In this document: piece after piece, positions 61,830 through 64,000 of the stretch
How the letters are laid out: each line of letters begins with the position of its first letter
Position numbering within the stretch: position 1 is the first letter of the stretch
Origin: Kribbella sandramycini
GTDB taxonomy: Bacteria > Actinomycetota > Actinomycetes > Propionibacteriales > Kribbellaceae
Direction of reading: 5' to 3'
DNA: 64,000 nucleotides
Assembly (NCBI RefSeq): GCF_013131805.1
Contig: NZ_JABJRC010000002.1
Span: 1,240,001-1,304,000, forward strand
Position numbers and translations under genes: made by a program
The notes under the pieces: model-generated
The model's input: the letters and a program-made list of their open reading frames with translations, nothing else
Databases searched by the model: none
What the model was told of the DNA's origin: nothing

Positions 61830-62663
61830 ATGACAAAGGCGCCCACGAGCAGGTTCAAGGTCGAGGTGCTCGACGGGGAGCGGACGTCGCGCCGCGAGGA
61901 TGTCGTCGTGACCGAGGAGCCGCTCGAGCTTCGGCTGGAGTGGCCAGGGCGCCCGCCCGAGCCGCTCGTGGTGACGATGCGGACGCCGGGGTCGGACTTC
62001 GAGCTGGCGGCCGGCTTCTGCCTCGGCGAGGGGTTCGCCGTCCGCCCCGGCGCCATCCGGACCGTTGCCTACTGCACCGATCAGAGGCTGACCCGCGAGC
62101 AACAGTTCAACACCGTGACCGTCACCTTCGACGGCCCGCCCGATCGGGAGCCGCCCCAGCGGTACGGCGTCACGTCGGCCGCCTGCGGCGTCTGCGGTCA
62201 GCAGAGCCTCGACGAGCTCGCCGACCGCGACTACGCCCCGGTCGACCCGGTCGAGGTCTCCGTGGACGTCGTCCGGCGGTTGCCCGACCTCCTTCGCGAG
62301 GCGCAGCCCACCTTCGGCAAGACCGGCGGTCTGCATGCGGCCGGACTGTTCACCGCCGACGGCCGCAAGGTCGTCGTGAAGGAGGACGTCGGCCGGCACA
62401 ACGCGGTCGACAAGGTCGTCGGCTGGACGGTCCTGAACCAGCAGTCCCGCAAGGGGCTCGTGCTCGCGGTCAGCGGCCGCGCCGGGTACGAGATCATCCA
62501 GAAGGCGGTGGCCGCCGGGATCGGCATGATCGTCGCGGTCGGCGCGCCGTCCAGTCTGGCGGTCGATCTGGCCCGCCGGTTCGACATCACGCTGGCCGGC
62601 TTCGCCCGCGGCGACCGCTGCGTCGTCTACAGCAAGCCGGAGCGGATTATCCGTCCAGCTTGA
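61830..62663 (+). CDS. fdhD: formate dehydrogenase accessory sulfurtransferase FdhD
   Basis: A 277-residue sulfurtransferase that passes sulfur from a cysteine desulfurase to the molybdenum cofactor of formate dehydrogenase. The catalytic CxxC is in SAACGVCGQQSLDEL. Other conserved parts are PGSDFELAAGFCLGEGF, GGLHAAGLFTADGRKVVVKE, DVGRHNAVDKVVGW and SGRAGYEIIQKAVAAGI. No formate dehydrogenase or molybdopterin gene is in the window, so its client is elsewhere. Its 3' end overlaps the convergent ATPase gene by 17 bp. Confidence 0.96.
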   Translation: MTKAPTSRFKVEVLDGERTSRREDVVVTEEPLELRLEWPGRPPEPLVVTMRTPGSDFELAAGFCLGEGFAVRPGAIRTVAYCTDQRLTREQQFNTVTVTFDGPPDREPPQRYGVTSAACGVCGQQSLDELADRDYAPVDPVEVSVDVVRRLPDLLREAQPTFGKTGGLHAAGLFTADGRKVVVKEDVGRHNAVDKVVGWTVLNQQSRKGLVLAVSGRAGYEIIQKAVAAGIGMIVAVGAPSSLAVDLARRFDITLAGFARGDRCVVYSKPERIIRPA

Positions 62664-64000
62664 TGAACGTCGCCTTCGGGACGTACTCGTAGCGGTCCGG
62701 CATACAGGTCAGGATGATGATCTGCCCGTGGTCGCCGGCCCGGCCGAGCAGCGCGCCCATGTCGCGCAGCCGAGCCTTGTCCGACCAGCCGAGCGCGTCG
62801 TCGAAGATCACCGGCACGCTCCCGTCGCCGGTACTGACCAGATGGCTGATCGCGAGCCGGGTGATGATGGCCAGCTGCTCCTGAGCGCCGGTCGACAACG
62901 CCTCGACCGGCAGCCGGACGCCGTCCAGCTCGCGTTCGGCGACGGCCAGGTCGTCGTCCAGCCGGACGCGGAACGAGGGCCCGTAGACACCGCGTCCGAG
63001 CGCCTCGATCCGGCTCTGCAGCGGTTCGGAGTACTTCGTCTGCGCCTCGGCCCGGTGCCGCCCGAGCGTCTCGTAGACGCGCCGTGCCGCCTCGGCCCGG
63101 CGCTGCAGCCGCTCATGCTCGGCCCGGACGGCGGCCAGCTCCAGATCGGCCAGATCCCGGCGAGTCGCAAGACCGTCCCGGCCGGACTGCTCCAGGCGGC
63201 CCTCCGTCGTGCGCAGTGCGTCCCGCAGACCGTCCCGCTCGCTCTGCAACCGGCCGGCGACCGCCAACGCGTCAGCCAGCTCGCCTGCCACCTGATCGGC
63301 CCCAGCGGCGTCCACCTGCGCTTGTACGCCGGTCAGCTCAGCCAGCACCGCTTCAACCTCTGCAGTCGCCTCAGACTCGGCCGACGAGACCGCATCATCG
63401 TCCAGCAGCCCTCGCGCCGTTTCCAGCGTTTCCAGCGCCGCAGCAAGCCGCTCACCGGCCAGCTCGGCCCGAGCTCGCGCCTGCTGCGCCTCGGACCGGT
63501 CCTCCTCAGCGGCCTTCCGCGACTGCGCGACCGCGAACTCTGCGTCCGTCAGCATCCGCTCGACCGCAGCGAGCTCAGCACGGGCCTGATCGAGCAGCCG
63601 CTGCGCACCGGCCAGATCGCCCTGCTCCGGCTCCGGAACCTCGAAATCGTCGAACAGCGTGTCCAGCGGGGAGGCGAACTCCTCGAACAGCGACATCTGC
63701 CCCGGCACGCCTTCGACCGCAGCCGGCTTCCCGCCCGATTCTTCGGTCTCCTCCGGGTCGCCGAGCCGCGCGGTCAGCACCGCGATCCGCTCGCCCGGGT
63801 CGCCGTTGGCCGTCAGCGACCGCTCGGTACGCCGAGCCTCGTGCAACTCCGCCGTCGCTGTGTCGGCCTTGCGCAGCAGCTCCCGCGCGGCCGCAACGTC
63901 CTTCACCCCAGCCTTCTTCAGCAGCTCCTTCTCGACCCGGACAGCGTCGTCCACCCGGGACCGGAGCGTCGCCGCCTCACCCCCGGCCCGCACAACCACC
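62647..64000 (-). CDS. SMC/Rad50-like AAA ATPase, C-terminal part (5' end outside window)
   Basis: At least 450 residues; the N-terminus lies beyond base 64000. Long coiled coils rich in Ala, Arg and Glu (LDQARAELAAVERMLTDAEF, RAEHERLQRRAEAARRVYET) lead to the C-terminal ATPase lobe. That lobe has an ABC-type signature in VEALSTGAQEQLAIITRLAI, a Walker B in VPVIFDDALGWSDKARL and a switch-like IIILTCMPDRYEYV. This matches YhaN-like or Rad50-like DNA-repair ATPases. The N-terminal Walker A is not in the window. A nuclease partner, common for this family, would be upstream. Confidence 0.85.
   Translation of the reverse strand, partial: VVVRAGGEAATLRSRVDDAVRVEKELLKKAGVKDVAAARELLRKADTATAELHEARRTERSLTANGDPGERIAVLTARLGDPEETEESGGKPAAVEGVPGQMSLFEEFASPLDTLFDDFEVPEPEQGDLAGAQRLLDQARAELAAVERMLTDAEFAVAQSRKAAEEDRSEAQQARARAELAGERLAAALETLETARGLLDDDAVSSAESEATAEVEAVLAELTGVQAQVDAAGADQVAGELADALAVAGRLQSERDGLRDALRTTEGRLEQSGRDGLATRRDLADLELAAVRAEHERLQRRAEAARRVYETLGRHRAEAQTKYSEPLQSRIEALGRGVYGPSFRVRLDDDLAVAERELDGVRLPVEALSTGAQEQLAIITRLAISHLVSTGDGSVPVIFDDALGWSDKARLRDMGALLGRAGDHGQIIILTCMPDRYEYVPKATFIKLDG

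Overview
The window is a 64 kb piece of a high-GC actinobacterial chromosome. GC-rich third codon positions, frequent GTG starts, 4-bp ATGA/GTGA gene overlaps, the coproporphyrin-dependent haem genes (hemE, hemY/cgoX, hemQ, and hemH with C-terminal Fe-S cysteines), and the actinobacterial families DUF3000, DUF3093, DUF3159, DUF3710, DUF4193 and DUF4235 all point that way. The gene set resembles Kribbella and related Propionibacteriales, but the genus is an inference. I saw no rRNA, tRNA, CRISPR, phage or transposase gene. Most of the window is core chromosome with small accessory patches.

Layout. 0-8 kb: a truncated LigD-type polymerase gene, a secreted thermolysin-like M4 protease, a secreted ExeM/NucH-type nuclease, msrB and an AAA+ ATPase. 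8-12 kb: a leftward haem run hemE-GNAT-hemY-hemQ-VOC. 12-20 kb: DUF3000-ribonuclease D, a C-rich tandem repeat, a VOC gene, a gpx-dienelactone hydrolase-unknown run, then a thiolase/fadB fatty-acid oxidation pair. 20-28 kb: three paralogous anchored zinc peptidases interrupted by an amino-acid permease, then dxs. 28-34 kb is accessory: two DUF402 paralogues, a decayed pseudogene, a secreted LamG protein and a secreted S15-type hydrolase. 34-40 kb: a Na+/H+ antiporter fused to a UBP zinc finger, a HIT protein, and a lipoprotein/subtilase pair. 40-49 kb: a cold-shock-like protein, aconitase, an LLM oxidoreductase, a 1304-residue repeat protein and a 23S rRNA uracil methyltransferase. 49-57 kb: a KimA-like K+ transporter opposite two TrkA-type K+ regulators, then DUF3159, OB-fold, DUF3710, dut, DUF3093, DUF4235 and DUF4193. 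57-64 kb: inositol monophosphatase-hemH, an MFS transporter, a TRIC-family channel, an APH-like kinase, fdhD and a truncated SMC-like ATPase.

The most notable observation is a family of three intergenic elements, each exactly 165 bp and in the same orientation (819-983, 7676-7840, 51560-51724). They share a conserved core of about 115 bp. Each is closed by a 25-bp terminal stem whose sequence differs between copies while pairing is kept. All non-Watson-Crick pairs are G.T or G.G on the plus strand, and none is A.C. This is the pattern expected of a structured RNA. I do not recognise it as a known family.

Other recurrent themes are TANNNT boxes 6-8 nt before start codons that lack a ribosome binding site (leaderless transcripts), convergent gene pairs whose coding ends overlap, a G-quadruplex-prone 176-bp tandem repeat, a free-standing lipoprotein resembling a subtilase prodomain beside a subtilase, and operator-like palindromes near aconitase and the LamG gene.
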